DNA of 64,000 bases from Bacteroidia bacterium (GCA_022072225.1 JAJVIC010000017.1:62001-126000); one strand, 5' to 3'. Numbered from the stretch's first letter, positions 35,450 to 44,564 are shown. Numbers and translations: made by a program. The notes: generated from the sequence alone by a model not told the origin.

Positions 35450-35986
35450 ATGATTAAATCACTTTTTATTTCTGCTGTAGCACTTATTACTTTTCAGGTT
35501 GGAGCATTTGCTCAAACAGGAGCTGCCGCTCCCAAAATCGGAATTGGAATTGGCGACATTGCCCCCGAGTTAAAATTCAAAAACCCCGAAGGACAGGAGA
35601 TTGCACTATCTTCACTGAGAGGCAAAGTTGTACTGATTGATTTCTGGGCTTCATGGTGCCGCCCTTGCCGCATGGAAAACCCTAATGTAGTAGCAGCTTA
35701 CAACAAATACAAAGATGCAAACTTTACGCGCGGAAAAGGCTTCACCATTTTTGGTGTATCACTTGACCAGAATGCGCAAGCCTGGAAAAACGGAATAGCA
35801 CAGGATGGCTTAATCTGGGATACCCATGTAAGCGACCTTGCAGGCTGGAACTCTGCTGCGGCTGCTGTTTATGGTGTGCGCGGCATTCCTACCAACTGGC
35901 TGATTGACGGCAAAGGGATTATTATCGGACAAAACCTGCGTGGACCTGCATTGGATCAGGCAATTCAGCAAATACTTGTTAAGTAA
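35450..35986 (+). CDS. TlpA-family thiol-disulfide redoxin, secreted
   Basis: A 178-residue protein. The ATG at 35450 starts a clean signal peptide (LFISAVALITFQVGAFAQ); the alternative at 35426 would put eight charged residues ahead and lies on the promoter. The thioredoxin domain has the active site WASWCRPCRMEN (Cys70, Cys73), GVSLDQNAQAWK and the cis-Pro in RGIPTNWLID. It probably reduces or isomerises disulfides, or acts in cytochrome c maturation, in the periplasm. It ends before a strong bidirectional terminator. Confidence 0.9.
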   Translation: MIKSLFISAVALITFQVGAFAQTGAAAPKIGIGIGDIAPELKFKNPEGQEIALSSLRGKVVLIDFWASWCRPCRMENPNVVAAYNKYKDANFTRGKGFTIFGVSLDQNAQAWKNGIAQDGLIWDTHVSDLAGWNSAAAAVYGVRGIPTNWLIDGKGIIIGQNLRGPALDQAIQQILVK

Positions 35987-36001
35987 TAAACGGTACTTAT
36001 A

Positions 36002-36044
36002 AAAATAAGAAGTCCCGCGCCTTTGGCGCGGGACTTCTTATTTT
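36002..36044. terminator. bidirectional terminator between the TlpA-like and CoA-transferase genes
   Basis: A perfect 20-bp stem (36002-36021 with 36025-36044) around a 3-base TTT loop, with GC-rich core CCCGCGCC/GGCGCGGG and A/T-rich base. It serves both converging genes, and the stop codon of the minus-strand gene (36038-36040) lies within its stem. Confidence 0.85.
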
Positions 36045-37315
36045 ACAAACCTTTCAAATGCCGCCTTTTCCAGTTGCTCCCTGTGGTCGGGATGAGCAAT
36101 TTTAATGAGCTCGTGCATACGCTGTTTCAGGTTTTTGCCAAACAAATAAGCAATACCGTATTCGGTTACCACATAATGCACATGCGCACGGGTAGTAACT
36201 ACTCCTGCACCCTGTTTCAGAAAAGGTACAATTTTAGACTGACCTTTTGAAGTAACCGAAGCCATTGCAATAATCGGCTTTCCGCCTTCCGAAAGAGCGG
36301 CTCCGCGGATAAAATCCATTTGTCCGCCAACACCGGAATAGAGTTTGGTTCCGATAGAATCCGCACAGACCTGACCTGTTAAATCAATTTCAATAGCACT
36401 GTTGATGGCTACCAAGGCAGGGTTGGTACGAATAATGCTTCCATCGTTTACATAAGCGGCTTCCAGAAACGAAAACTGGGGATTATCGTCTACAAAGTCA
36501 TACAACTTTCGGGTGCCGATTGCAAAGGATGTGGCCGTTTTACCCCGGTGTTTGCGCTTGAATTTATTGGTAATAACCCCTTTCTGCATCAGGTGCATCA
36601 CTCCGTCAGAAAACATCTCGGTATGAACGCCCAGATCTTTGTGGCCGGTTAAACATTCGAGCACCGCATCGGGAATTGTTCCTATTCCCATTTGCAGGGT
36701 AGCACGGTCGTCAATGAGCGATGCAACATACCTGCCGATGGTGCGCTCGCAATCGCTTACTTCGCTGGCGTAATCTACTTCGGGCAGCGGCTCGTTTACC
36801 GCTACCAGCGTATCAATTTCGCTGATGTGGATAAGCCCGTCACCATGGGTACGGGGCATTTGCGGATTGACCTGCGCAATCACCTGCTTTGCATTTTTTA
36901 CAGCCGCACGGGTAATATCAACCGAAACACCCAGGGAACAAAATCCGTGTTTATCAGGTGGCGAAACATGAATTAAGGCCACATCAAGCGGAAGAATATT
37001 CTTCTCGAACAGCAAATGAATTTCGCTCAGAAAAACAGGAGTATAATCACCGTTTTCGCCATTCACATTCTGACGAACGGGAGCTGAAACAAACAGCGCG
37101 TTAAAATAAAAACTGTTGCTGTATTCGGGTTTGTTTACACCCAGGTCGCCCAACACACTGAGACAAATCAGCTCTACCCGGCTCAGTTCACCCGCTCTTT
37201 TTTCCAACGCATGAAGCAGATGCAGCGGAGTAGCCGCGCTTCCCTGAATAAAAACCCGCTGGCGGGATTGGATACTACTTACTGCTTCCTGAGCACTTAT
37301 CGTCTTCAAATTCAT
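36038..37315 (-). CDS. acetyl-CoA hydrolase/transferase family (4-hydroxybutyrate CoA-transferase-like)
   Basis: A 425-residue CoA-transferase of the Cat1/4HB-CoA-transferase family: FIQGSAATPLHLLHAL near the start, DVALIHVSPPDKHGFCSLG, LQMGIGTIPDAVLECL, GVHTEMFSDG (glutamate nearby), GVGGQMDFIRGA and YGIAYLFGKNLKQR. It moves CoA between short-chain acyl donors and acetate, as in butyrate-type or acetate metabolism; specificity is not clear. It has a TATATTTG box upstream and a terminator stem overlapping its stop. Confidence 0.9.
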   Translation of the reverse strand: MNLKTISAQEAVSSIQSRQRVFIQGSAATPLHLLHALEKRAGELSRVELICLSVLGDLGVNKPEYSNSFYFNALFVSAPVRQNVNGENGDYTPVFLSEIHLLFEKNILPLDVALIHVSPPDKHGFCSLGVSVDITRAAVKNAKQVIAQVNPQMPRTHGDGLIHISEIDTLVAVNEPLPEVDYASEVSDCERTIGRYVASLIDDRATLQMGIGTIPDAVLECLTGHKDLGVHTEMFSDGVMHLMQKGVITNKFKRKHRGKTATSFAIGTRKLYDFVDDNPQFSFLEAAYVNDGSIIRTNPALVAINSAIEIDLTGQVCADSIGTKLYSGVGGQMDFIRGAALSEGGKPIIAMASVTSKGQSKIVPFLKQGAGVVTTRAHVHYVVTEYGIAYLFGKNLKQRMHELIKIAHPDHREQLEKAAFERFVK

Positions 37316-37339
37316 GATAAAATAGATTACAAATCAGGG

Positions 37340-37347
37340 CAAATATA
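37340..37347 (-). promoter_or_regulatory. -7 promoter box for the CoA-transferase gene
   Basis: TATATTTG on the minus strand, 25 bases before the ATG at 37315. Confidence 0.5.
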
Positions 37348-37383
37348 CCCAGAGGCTGTTACTTATTCTTCGGCTTGGTTTGC

Positions 37384-37391
37384 TATTTTTG
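37384..37391 (+). promoter_or_regulatory. -7 promoter box for grpE-dnaJ
   Basis: TATTTTTG, divergent from the CoA-transferase promoter. It would give grpE a leader of about 90 bases, longer than most in this window. Confidence 0.4.
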
Positions 37392-37490
37392 CGCCCTCCT
37401 TAAAATAGCGCGCTGACAAATTGTCTTAAAACAAGTGATGGCAGGCTATTTGAAATGGGGCGATTGCACAATTTTAACGCGTAAAACAAG

Positions 37491-38063
37491 ATGACAACAG
37501 AAGAAAATAAGACAGAGATTCAGGAAAATGAACAGATACCTCAGCAAACAAATGAGGAGCAAAGCGAGGCTACCGAACAGGAAACCATAAAACCGATTAC
37601 CGAAGCCATTGAGAATATTGAAAAACAACTCAATGCCAAAATTGAGGAGTTGAACGACAAGTACATTCGTCTTTACTCGGAGTTTGATAATTACCGCAAA
37701 CGCACGCAGAAAGAGAAAATTGAACTTCACAAAACCGCAGGCGAAGATATTTTCAAGGTTTTGCTTCCTGTGTTAGATGATTTTGAACGCGCCATGAATG
37801 CGATGAACGAAGCAAAGGATGTAAATGCGGTAAAAGAAGGCGTGGAACTTATTTTCAATAAACTGAAAAACAATTTGCAGCAAAAAGGACTTGCAGCAAT
37901 GGAAAGCAAAGGACAAACTTTTGATGCCGATATACACGAAGCTGTTACCAATATTCCTGCGCCCAGCGAAGATTTAAAAGGAAAAGTAGTAGATGAACTT
38001 GAAAAAGGTTATTCACTGAACGGAAAGGTTATTCGTTTTGCAAAAGTTATTGTAGGTAATTAA
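37491..38063 (+). CDS. grpE: nucleotide exchange factor GrpE
   Basis: A 190-residue protein with a long acidic N-terminal region and coiled coil, then the GrpE core: YIRLYSEFDNYRKRTQKEK, LLPVLDDFERAM, GVELIFNKLKNNLQQKGL, FDADIHEAV and GYSLNGKVIRFAKVIVG. It releases ADP from DnaK in the heat-shock chaperone cycle. It is followed by dnaJ, separated by an 83-base gap that contains a 17-bp inverted repeat. Confidence 0.95.
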   Translation: MTTEENKTEIQENEQIPQQTNEEQSEATEQETIKPITEAIENIEKQLNAKIEELNDKYIRLYSEFDNYRKRTQKEKIELHKTAGEDIFKVLLPVLDDFERAMNAMNEAKDVNAVKEGVELIFNKLKNNLQQKGLAAMESKGQTFDADIHEAVTNIPAPSEDLKGKVVDELEKGYSLNGKVIRFAKVIVGN

Positions 38064-38075
38064 AATCAAAAGAGA

Positions 38076-38124
38076 AAAGTCAAAATTCAAAAGACATCAG
38101 ACCTGTATTTTGAATTTTGACTTT
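38076..38124. repeat. 17-bp perfect inverted repeat between grpE and dnaJ
   Basis: The arms at 38076-38092 and 38108-38124 (AAAGTCAAAATTCAAAA and its exact complement) pair around a 15-base loop. The A/T-rich stem could be an interspersed repeat or a weak attenuator/processing site within the operon. No run of T follows the 3' arm directly. Confidence 0.75.
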
Positions 38125-38146
38125 AAAACTTTTCACTTGAAAAATT

Positions 38147-39313
38147 ATGGCTAAAAAAGATTTTTACGAAATATTAGGTGTATCGCGCAATGCGGACGAA
38201 GCCGAACTGAAAAAGGCTTACCGCAAAATGGCACTGAAATATCACCCCGACAAAAACCCGGGCGACAAGGCTGCCGAAGAAAGGTTCAAGGAAGCAGCCG
38301 AAGCGTATGAGGTATTGAGCGATAAAGATAAGCGCGCCCGCTACGACCAGTTTGGCCATGCCGGCATGGGCAATGGCGGTGGCGGCTACGGTGGCGGTGG
38401 TTTCAGCGGTGGCGGAATGAACATGGAAGATATCTTCAGCCAGTTTGGCGATATTTTCGGAAGCGGAAGTTTTGGCGGTGGTTTCGGAAGAGGCTCCGGT
38501 GGCGGAGGAAGAAGGGTAAACCGCGGTACTAATCTTCGCGTGAAAGTAAAACTCAATCTGGAAGAAATTGCCAACGGAGCTACAAAAAAAATAAAGGTTA
38601 ACAAATACATTTCGTGCAACAGTTGCAAAGGCACCGGTGCAGAATCAGCATCCGGTTTTTCTAATTGTTCTACCTGTCATGGTTCCGGACAGGTTACCCG
38701 CGTAACCGATACCATTCTGGGACGCATGCAAACCACCACCACCTGCCCCTACTGCGGTGGCGAGGGTAAAACCATTAAAAACAAATGCAACACCTGTTTT
38801 GGCGATGGCATTGTAAAAGGCGATGAAGTAATTGAAATAAATATTCCAGCCGGTGTGAGTGATGAAATGCAGCTCTCCATGAACGGAAAAGGAAATGCTG
38901 CCGCGCGCGGAGGAGTGCCGGGCGATTTAATAATAGCTATTGAAGAAGAACCGCATGAACACCTCAAACGCGATGGAATAAACCTGCACTACGATTTACA
39001 CATCAGCTTTATTGATGCTGCCCTGGGCACCAGCATTGAAGTTCCAACCATTGACGGCAAAGCCCGCATAAAAATTGAACCCGGCACACAGGGTGGAAAA
39101 GTATTACGCCTGCGCGACAAAGGCCTGCCCGACATTAACAACAACCGGCACAAAGGCGATTTACTGGTTGATATCAATGTATGGACCCCGCGCAACCTCA
39201 GCAACGAAGAACGTACACTGCTCGAAAAACTGCGCAACTCCGAAAACTTTAAACCAAAGCCCGATAAAAACGACAAAAGCTTTTTTGAGAAAATGAAAGA
39301 TTACTTTCATTAA
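38147..39313 (+). CDS. dnaJ: chaperone protein DnaJ
   Basis: A 388-residue type I J-protein. The J domain ([19 protein letters not shown]), the Gly/Phe-rich region (residues ~75-125) and four zinc motifs [24 protein letters not shown] and CNTCFGDG are all present. The C-terminal substrate-binding domain follows. It delivers clients to DnaK and stimulates its ATPase. Co-transcription with grpE is likely. Confidence 0.97.
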   Translation: MAKKDFYEILGVSRNADEAELKKAYRKMALKYHPDKNPGDKAAEERFKEAAEAYEVLSDKDKRARYDQFGHAGMGNGGGGYGGGGFSGGGMNMEDIFSQFGDIFGSGSFGGGFGRGSGGGGRRVNRGTNLRVKVKLNLEEIANGATKKIKVNKYISCNSCKGTGAESASGFSNCSTCHGSGQVTRVTDTILGRMQTTTTCPYCGGEGKTIKNKCNTCFGDGIVKGDEVIEINIPAGVSDEMQLSMNGKGNAAARGGVPGDLIIAIEEEPHEHLKRDGINLHYDLHISFIDAALGTSIEVPTIDGKARIKIEPGTQGGKVLRLRDKGLPDINNNRHKGDLLVDINVWTPRNLSNEERTLLEKLRNSENFKPKPDKNDKSFFEKMKDYFH

Positions 39314-39386
39314 AAGCTACGCGGCAGTATAACTGCCTGAAACAGGACATCGTACCTGCGGAGTTTTATTTGGAATTATTTATTGT

Positions 39387-39399
39387 TGGCGTGACGCCA
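39387..39399. repeat. short palindrome in the dnaJ downstream region
   Basis: TGGCGT and ACGCCA arms around one base, extended weakly by flanking TTGT/ACAA. It may act as a weak terminator between dnaJ and the converging gene. The rest of this 145-base gap shows no feature. Confidence 0.35.
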
Positions 39400-39458
39400 C
39401 AAAATAACGGGCATGGGGCAACGAGCCTCGCGCCTGCGGTTGTTTGGTTTTTACTGAA

Positions 39459-41096
39459 TTATTCAGTGATGCAAAGACGCACTGTTGCAGTTTTCCCACC
39501 CTGCATTTCTATACGGGCCAAATACGTTCCTGCAGGCAAACTGCCAAGTTGTAATTCAATTTTTCCGTTGACAAATGCTTTTGCGTTCAGTGTTTTATAC
39601 ATTATCTGCCTGCCCTGCAGGGTAAGCAACTGAACTGCTTTTGCATTCAGTGAGGCATCGTTCAGTGTTATTACAAAATTTCCATTGTTGCCCGGGTTAG
39701 GATAAACGCTCATGCCTGACGCAGAAGCTTCATCAATTCCCACTGCACCGATTTTAAAGGGCGTTTGTGTTTCAAATGTTCCGGTTAGCGTGTGGTCAAT
39801 GGAATACGCTGTTATACGCAGCCATACTTCGGTTCCGTAATTTACTCCTGCTGCATCCCATGCAACTTCCGAATCGGTTAAGCCTGTTGCAATGGTGTTC
39901 CAGCTTTGTTTGTTGTTGATGCTGTATTCCACATCAAACCAGATATCGCGCCCGCCTTCAGGGTTGGCCAGTTGCCAGTCCACCAGGCCGGGTGCCCAGC
40001 TGATACCATCGGCAGGTGAAACAGCGTTTACCACCGGCTCTGAATACGAGTGCAGCAGCTCGGCAAAACCAACACCTGTTACAGGTGTGGAGCCTACTGT
40101 TCCTGTAACGGAAGTAGTGCCCTCGTAAAAACGGAAAGGCAGTGAAACCTCGCTGTTCGGGTAAAGTGTGGTAATCATCAAATCAATTGTATCGTAAGTA
40201 AAATGCCATTGCTGCGGATAAATCATAGCGCTGTCGGGCGTATAAACAAAAGTCTGACGCTTGAATTCAAAGTCATGCGTGTTGATGTCCGTATCTTCAT
40301 CCACATAAATGCTGGTCAGCCGGTAAGTAGGCAAATCGGGTATCTGATTGTTGCTGTCGAAAATATTCCAGATATTAAAATCCATTCCGTTGTCGAGCTG
40401 CACGCAAAACCATTCATACTTTTCTCCGTTGTTCGGGTTAAATTGACCCCACTGGCGGTCAATCCATGCGGTGCCGGCTACAGGTTCTGTAACCCCGTCA
40501 ATTGTCATTGTTCCGCTTACGTTCAGCAGTGTTTGCGAGTAATAATAAGTGTAGCCGGTTGCACCCTGGTAAAAGAAACCGGTGGTATCTAAAATCAGCG
40601 GGCGTTTCTGCGCTTCGTAATGCATATCAATACTGCCGTTAGCCTGCGTGGCATTAATATGATAGGTAAAAGGCACTAAGTCCAGCCCTTCCATTTCCGT
40701 TATCCAGCTTTCCTGCTGCCCGCTGCCCAGCAATACCTCGGCATTAATTTCCAAATGGTCCTGCGCCATCACAGGGTAATTGACAGGCAATGTTTCGGCA
40801 AAAAAGGTTTCTTCATCGTCATTCGATAAATTGAAAATGCGGAAACCATCGAAACTAAGCTGCGGGTAATAAAAGTAGGTAAGCATGTAGCTGTAATGCG
40901 TTCCGGTGTTCTGGCCTGTTACATGCGCTATGGTGTACCACCACTCAACGGGCTCGCCCGGGTGATAGCCTTCATCGGCAGGAAACGTTAATTGTGTTCC
41001 GGCAGGTTCATACGGATACTGATTCCATGTTTGTGCGAAGGAAGTGAGAAAGAAAGAAAAAGAGAATGAAAGCATGAGTAAAAGATTTTTACTCAT
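39459..41096 (-). CDS. secreted AttH/CrtC-like (lipocalin-type) protein with T9SS type A sorting domain
   Basis: Starting at the ATG at 41096 it encodes 545 residues with a signal peptide (LLLMLSFSFSFFLTSFAQ); the 41183 start adds a non-signal leader. Residues ~25-360 match the AttH/CrtC (carotenoid 1,2-hydratase-like) lipocalin fold: FPADEGYHPGEPVEWWYT, GTAWIDRQWG and GVGFAELLH. A fibronectin-like region follows (VDWQLANPEGGRD). The last ~75 residues are a type A sorting domain (MSVYPNPGNNGNF, LPAGTYLARIEMQGG). It should be exported by the type IX system; the ligand is unknown. A TACATTTG box lies about 60 bases upstream. Confidence 0.85.
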   Translation of the reverse strand: MSKNLLLMLSFSFSFFLTSFAQTWNQYPYEPAGTQLTFPADEGYHPGEPVEWWYTIAHVTGQNTGTHYSYMLTYFYYPQLSFDGFRIFNLSNDDEETFFAETLPVNYPVMAQDHLEINAEVLLGSGQQESWITEMEGLDLVPFTYHINATQANGSIDMHYEAQKRPLILDTTGFFYQGATGYTYYYSQTLLNVSGTMTIDGVTEPVAGTAWIDRQWGQFNPNNGEKYEWFCVQLDNGMDFNIWNIFDSNNQIPDLPTYRLTSIYVDEDTDINTHDFEFKRQTFVYTPDSAMIYPQQWHFTYDTIDLMITTLYPNSEVSLPFRFYEGTTSVTGTVGSTPVTGVGFAELLHSYSEPVVNAVSPADGISWAPGLVDWQLANPEGGRDIWFDVEYSINNKQSWNTIATGLTDSEVAWDAAGVNYGTEVWLRITAYSIDHTLTGTFETQTPFKIGAVGIDEASASGMSVYPNPGNNGNFVITLNDASLNAKAVQLLTLQGRQIMYKTLNAKAFVNGKIELQLGSLPAGTYLARIEMQGGKTATVRLCITE

Positions 41097-41403
41097 GTTA
41101 TAATTTGTTAAATTAAGGAATTGGTGAGAGTAGTTCATATGGTTTGGATTGATGCGAACAAATGTAAACCATTTTTTCAGCAAGTATCACCCAATAACAA
41201 ATAACCATCAGGTATTGATTTTTTCCGGTATTACGCTGAGATTTTCACAAGGTACTGACGGTTCCCGGTTAAGCGCAGCGGCCCGCTGCACTTGCTTTAA
41301 ATAAGCCCTCCGGACATTTTCATTTTTATCTTGCGGTCCGCCTCAGGCGGATTAAACTGGTTGTAGCGGGATGCTACGACCAACTGGGCAGCAGGAGGGG
41401 CTG
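41097..41403. other. gap between the AttH-like and cyclase genes: promoter and short palindromes
   Basis: About 300 bases without a gene if the 41096 start is right. It contains the -7 box at 41159-41166, the palindrome CCGCCTCAGGCGG (41338-41350) and a GTTGTAGCGGGATGCTACGAC hairpin near 41359-41380. These look like repeat debris rather than terminators, as no T-run follows on the minus strand. Confidence 0.5.
41159..41166 (-). promoter_or_regulatory. -7 promoter box for the AttH-like gene
   Basis: TACATTTG on the minus strand. It sits inside the N-terminal extension of the longer ORF, supporting the start at 41096. Confidence 0.5.
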
Positions 41404-43212
41404 TTACCGCTCTGAAATTCCTTCCTCGAAATACATATCAATTGATCCTTTGTTTTTAGCGTGAATTTTTCCGCGAGGAGTGCAATTGAATTTATCTTTC
41501 ACCAGTTCATAGGTCTTGCCGCTGATGTTTACCTTTCCTACTTCACCGCTGCTTTCCATGCGACTGGCTGTGTTCACTGTGTCACCCCAAATATCGTATG
41601 AGAATTTTTTAACGCCCACTATACCTGCCACCACAGGGCCGGTGTGTATACCTATACGTACTTCAAAATAAGGTTCTCCCGAAGCAATTTTGCGCGCTTT
41701 GCCTTCGTCAATAAACTGACGTATTTCCAAGGCTGCGTTTACAGCATCGGCAGCATGGGTGGTATTGGGTGTGGGCAAACCACCCGCAGCCATATAACTG
41801 TCGCCAATGGTTTTAATTTTTTCCATGCCGTGTTTTTCCATTATGCGGTCAAATTCCGAAAAACATACATTAAGGTCGCGCACCAGTTCTTTAGGCGTTA
41901 ACTGTTCCGATATGGCTGTAAAGCCTTTGAAATCTGTAAATAAAACCGTTACATGATCTATCAGCTGTGCTTCTGCTTCACCCTTTTCTTTCAGCTCATC
42001 AGCTACTTCTTCAGGCAAGATGTTAAGCAGAAGTTCATCACTGAGTTTTTTACCCTTCTTTATCTTATTACGTTGTGTAAAGAATACTGAGGCAAAAAGC
42101 AACACAACGGCAAAACCGCCAATAAAAATATTGCGTACTATTTTTTGCCGTTGCATCAGTTCATACTGAATCTCTTTTTCTTTATTAAGTAAAAGTATTG
42201 CATTGTCTTTTTTTTCAGCTTCATACTTAGTGCTCATTTCGGCAAATTGTTTTTTGCTTTCATTGTTTAACAAAGTGTCGTTTATAGCCGAAAACAACAA
42301 GTGGTTTTTGTAGGCAAGGTCGTATTTACCCGACAGGGCATAGATTTCAGAAAGGGTATGATACGATTCCCTGAGGTAAAATTTTTCGTCCAGTTCCTGC
42401 GCGGTTGTTATGCAACTGTCAATATATTTTATGGCAACCGCAAACCTGTTCATGCTTTTATAAACCAGCGCTATGTTGTGGTAACTGGCCGCCATACCGC
42501 GTTTGTTTTTTAATTCTTCGGCTAACTGCAGGGAACGGATATGGTATTCAAGCGCTTTGTCATATTGCTTTTGTTCTTCGTAAATAAGGGCTACGTTATT
42601 AATCGCATCAGAAATTCCTTGTTTATCGTTTGCTTCTTCCATGGTATGCAGGGCCTGCTGAAAATAGTCGAGGGCCTTGCTGAAATCCTGTTGTGCATAA
42701 TAAATAGCTCCTATATTGGTCATGCTTACTGCTGTTGAATACTTATAGCCGGCTGTCTTGGAAATTTCAAGTGCCAGTTTTGTATAGTTCATAGCCTGGT
42801 CGTGCAGACCTTGTTCGTTATAAGCCATTCCTATATACTGCAAACAATTAATGGTCATTTTGTCCATGTTATTGCTTTCAAACATTTTAAGCGCCTTGAA
42901 TAAATACTCAATGGACTCATTGTATTTGCCCCTGTTAAAATTGAGGTAGCCTATTGCATTGTATCCTTTTGCGGTAAGCGAATCATTTTTCAGCTTTCGG
43001 GCAAGGGCTATGCCTGCATTGTAATAGGAGAATGCACTGTCGGGATGCAGCTGCTCATAATCAGCAGCTAACTGATAGTTGATTGCAATTTTTTCGAGCT
43101 CCGATGCGGTTTTAAGACTGTTTTTAAGGCTGTCGGTTTTTGCTGCAGGGGCAGCAGCAAGTTGAATTATTAAACAAAACACCGGCAGCGGAACTAAGTA
43201 TAAAAATCGCAT
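41404..43212 (-). CDS. TPR-sensor adenylate cyclase (class III), membrane-bound
   Basis: A 602-residue protein. A signal peptide is followed by six or seven tetratricopeptide repeats (e.g. YNAIGYLNFNRGKYNESIEYL), a coiled coil, one membrane helix (IFIGGFAVVLLFASVFF) and a class III cyclase domain from about residue 421. Metal Asp427 (LFTDFKGFT) and Asp471 (IGDSY), the adenine-type Lys465/Lys467 and Asp540 (SYDIWGDTVN), then the transition-state Asn547 and Arg551 are all present. It should make cAMP in response to a periplasmic TPR-mediated signal. Regulated partners are unknown. Confidence 0.9.
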   Translation of the reverse strand: MRFLYLVPLPVFCLIIQLAAAPAAKTDSLKNSLKTASELEKIAINYQLAADYEQLHPDSAFSYYNAGIALARKLKNDSLTAKGYNAIGYLNFNRGKYNESIEYLFKALKMFESNNMDKMTINCLQYIGMAYNEQGLHDQAMNYTKLALEISKTAGYKYSTAVSMTNIGAIYYAQQDFSKALDYFQQALHTMEEANDKQGISDAINNVALIYEEQKQYDKALEYHIRSLQLAEELKNKRGMAASYHNIALVYKSMNRFAVAIKYIDSCITTAQELDEKFYLRESYHTLSEIYALSGKYDLAYKNHLLFSAINDTLLNNESKKQFAEMSTKYEAEKKDNAILLLNKEKEIQYELMQRQKIVRNIFIGGFAVVLLFASVFFTQRNKIKKGKKLSDELLLNILPEEVADELKEKGEAEAQLIDHVTVLFTDFKGFTAISEQLTPKELVRDLNVCFSEFDRIMEKHGMEKIKTIGDSYMAAGGLPTPNTTHAADAVNAALEIRQFIDEGKARKIASGEPYFEVRIGIHTGPVVAGIVGVKKFSYDIWGDTVNTASRMESSGEVGKVNISGKTYELVKDKFNCTPRGKIHAKNKGSIDMYFEEGISER

Positions 43213-43312
43213 AACGTGCTGAGTTTAATTTGTAAATATAGTTTTTATTACAAATAATATTCTTACTATTGGTTGATAATTTACAAAACAATTAAACCAA
43301 AACCTTATTACT

Positions 43313-43537
43313 ATGGCACAAGGAATTGTAAAAAGCACACCAAGACCGGGTGTTGCAGGGTCAACCGGAACACTTCAGTTATCAACCCTTGACTCAACAG
43401 CTACTTCCTATAAGCTGACAACAAGTTCTGTTTTATCTTTTACCCAAACAGGCTTTGCGGTTGGCGATACAGTGAACTGCACAGTTGACTCAACAAGTGC
43501 ATGCACCGTAACAGGCAAGGTTGCAGCAACCAAATAG
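43313..43537 (+). CDS. small beta-rich protein, unrecognised
   Basis: A 74-residue Thr/Ser-rich protein starting MAQGIVKS. The pattern of alternating residues (GTLQLSTL, YKLTTSSVLSFTQ, VGDTVNCTVD, CTVTGKV) suggests a small beta-barrel, possibly OB-like, with two Cys. No family is recognised. A terminator hairpin follows, overlapping the end of the converging gene, which supports that this is an expressed gene. Confidence 0.55.
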   Translation: MAQGIVKSTPRPGVAGSTGTLQLSTLDSTATSYKLTTSSVLSFTQTGFAVGDTVNCTVDSTSACTVTGKVAATK

Positions 43538-43556
43538 CAGGAGTGCGGTAAAGCTG

Positions 43557-43578
43557 AAAAGAGCCTTATTGCTCTTTT
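43557..43578. terminator. bidirectional terminator overlapping a stop codon
   Basis: AAAAGAGC and GCTCTTTT arms around a 6-base loop, followed by T on the plus strand and preceded by A. It lies between the 74-codon gene and the converging lipoprotein gene, whose stop codon (43566-43568) is in the loop region. Confidence 0.75.
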
Positions 43579-44564
43579 TCATCAAACCCGGTTTTGGATT
43601 TGAACTTTTTTCTGAAAAAATAAAGAAGGCTGCCAAACACCAGGGTTACCAGTGCGCCCCAGAAACTCATAAACTTTTCCCATACTACGGCTCCCATTTC
43701 GCCAAGCTTAGAGCCGGCTTCGCGTTTATGGTCAACTTCAATAACAACGGTTAAGGTAGCTGCCGATTTAGGAACCGGAACACCGCTGCAGTCGGGGGTG
43801 TTATACACTTTTATATCGGCACTTACTTTCCAGGTGCCGGCTCCGTTGGGTGTAAGCATAAAGCGTACCTCAGAGCCGCTCGGGTCTATTTCAATGCACT
43901 GTGTTTCGGCTGGCGCTACCGTAAAGCCGGGGGCAAAAGGAGTAATTTTTGCCGACTGCCCCAGACGGGCCGGTATTGTTACCGAGTCCTGAACCTGGCC
44001 CTGCCTTATTTTTACAACGGTTCCCTCTGCTCCTATCCATACCCGCAGCTCACCGGTTTCGTAGGTTTTAAAACTGCTGTCAACGGTTAACACTACATTG
44101 TAATTTTCGAGCGGGGGCGCGGGCACAACTACCGGTGCCGGTTTTGTTTCTTCAGTTTTGGCGGGTTCGGTGTTAGCGGGGTTGCCGGGGTTGGGCGACC
44201 CGCTGCTCATTAATACCTCGCCATTGCCGGGGTCGTATTGAGTCTGCGTTTTAGGTTCCTCTTTTTTATGTTTTTTCAGTTTAGGCTTTGATGTTTTTTT
44301 TACCTCCGAAGCCATTCTGCTATCCATGCGCCTGGCTTCAGCAGCCTGCAGTTCGGCTATCAGTTCTGCATCCATGGCCGCATTCATGGCTTTCCAGGTT
44401 TCTACCAGGTTTGCAACGCTGTCGGTTTTAGCCTGCTCGCGGGCAAGGCTTTCCTGTTCCAGTTCTTGCCGGCCGGGGCCGCAACTGCTTATTATCAGCA
44501 CCGACCACAACGGCAACAGGTGTTTGCATTTCAGAAACCGCAAGAGGTAGCTTGGCTTAGTCAT
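43566..44564 (-). CDS. lipoprotein with Ig-like domain and C-terminal membrane helix
   Basis: A 332-residue protein. A signal peptide ends in a lipobox (IISSC at about residue 27), followed by a coiled coil and a Lys/Pro/Glu-rich linker (residues ~70-155). Then comes an all-beta domain (YNVVLTVDSSFKTYETGELRVWIG, KITPFAPGFTVAP, QCIEIDPSGSEVRFMLTP) with two Cys. Near the C-terminus a single helix (FWGALVTLVFGSLLYFF) is followed by a basic tail. Having both a lipid anchor and a C-terminal membrane helix is unusual. The family is not recognised with certainty. It is flanked by repeat elements. Confidence 0.6.
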   Translation of the reverse strand: MTKPSYLLRFLKCKHLLPLWSVLIISSCGPGRQELEQESLAREQAKTDSVANLVETWKAMNAAMDAELIAELQAAEARRMDSRMASEVKKTSKPKLKKHKKEEPKTQTQYDPGNGEVLMSSGSPNPGNPANTEPAKTEETKPAPVVVPAPPLENYNVVLTVDSSFKTYETGELRVWIGAEGTVVKIRQGQVQDSVTIPARLGQSAKITPFAPGFTVAPAETQCIEIDPSGSEVRFMLTPNGAGTWKVSADIKVYNTPDCSGVPVPKSAATLTVVIEVDHKREAGSKLGEMGAVVWEKFMSFWGALVTLVFGSLLYFFRKKFKSKTGFDEKEQ

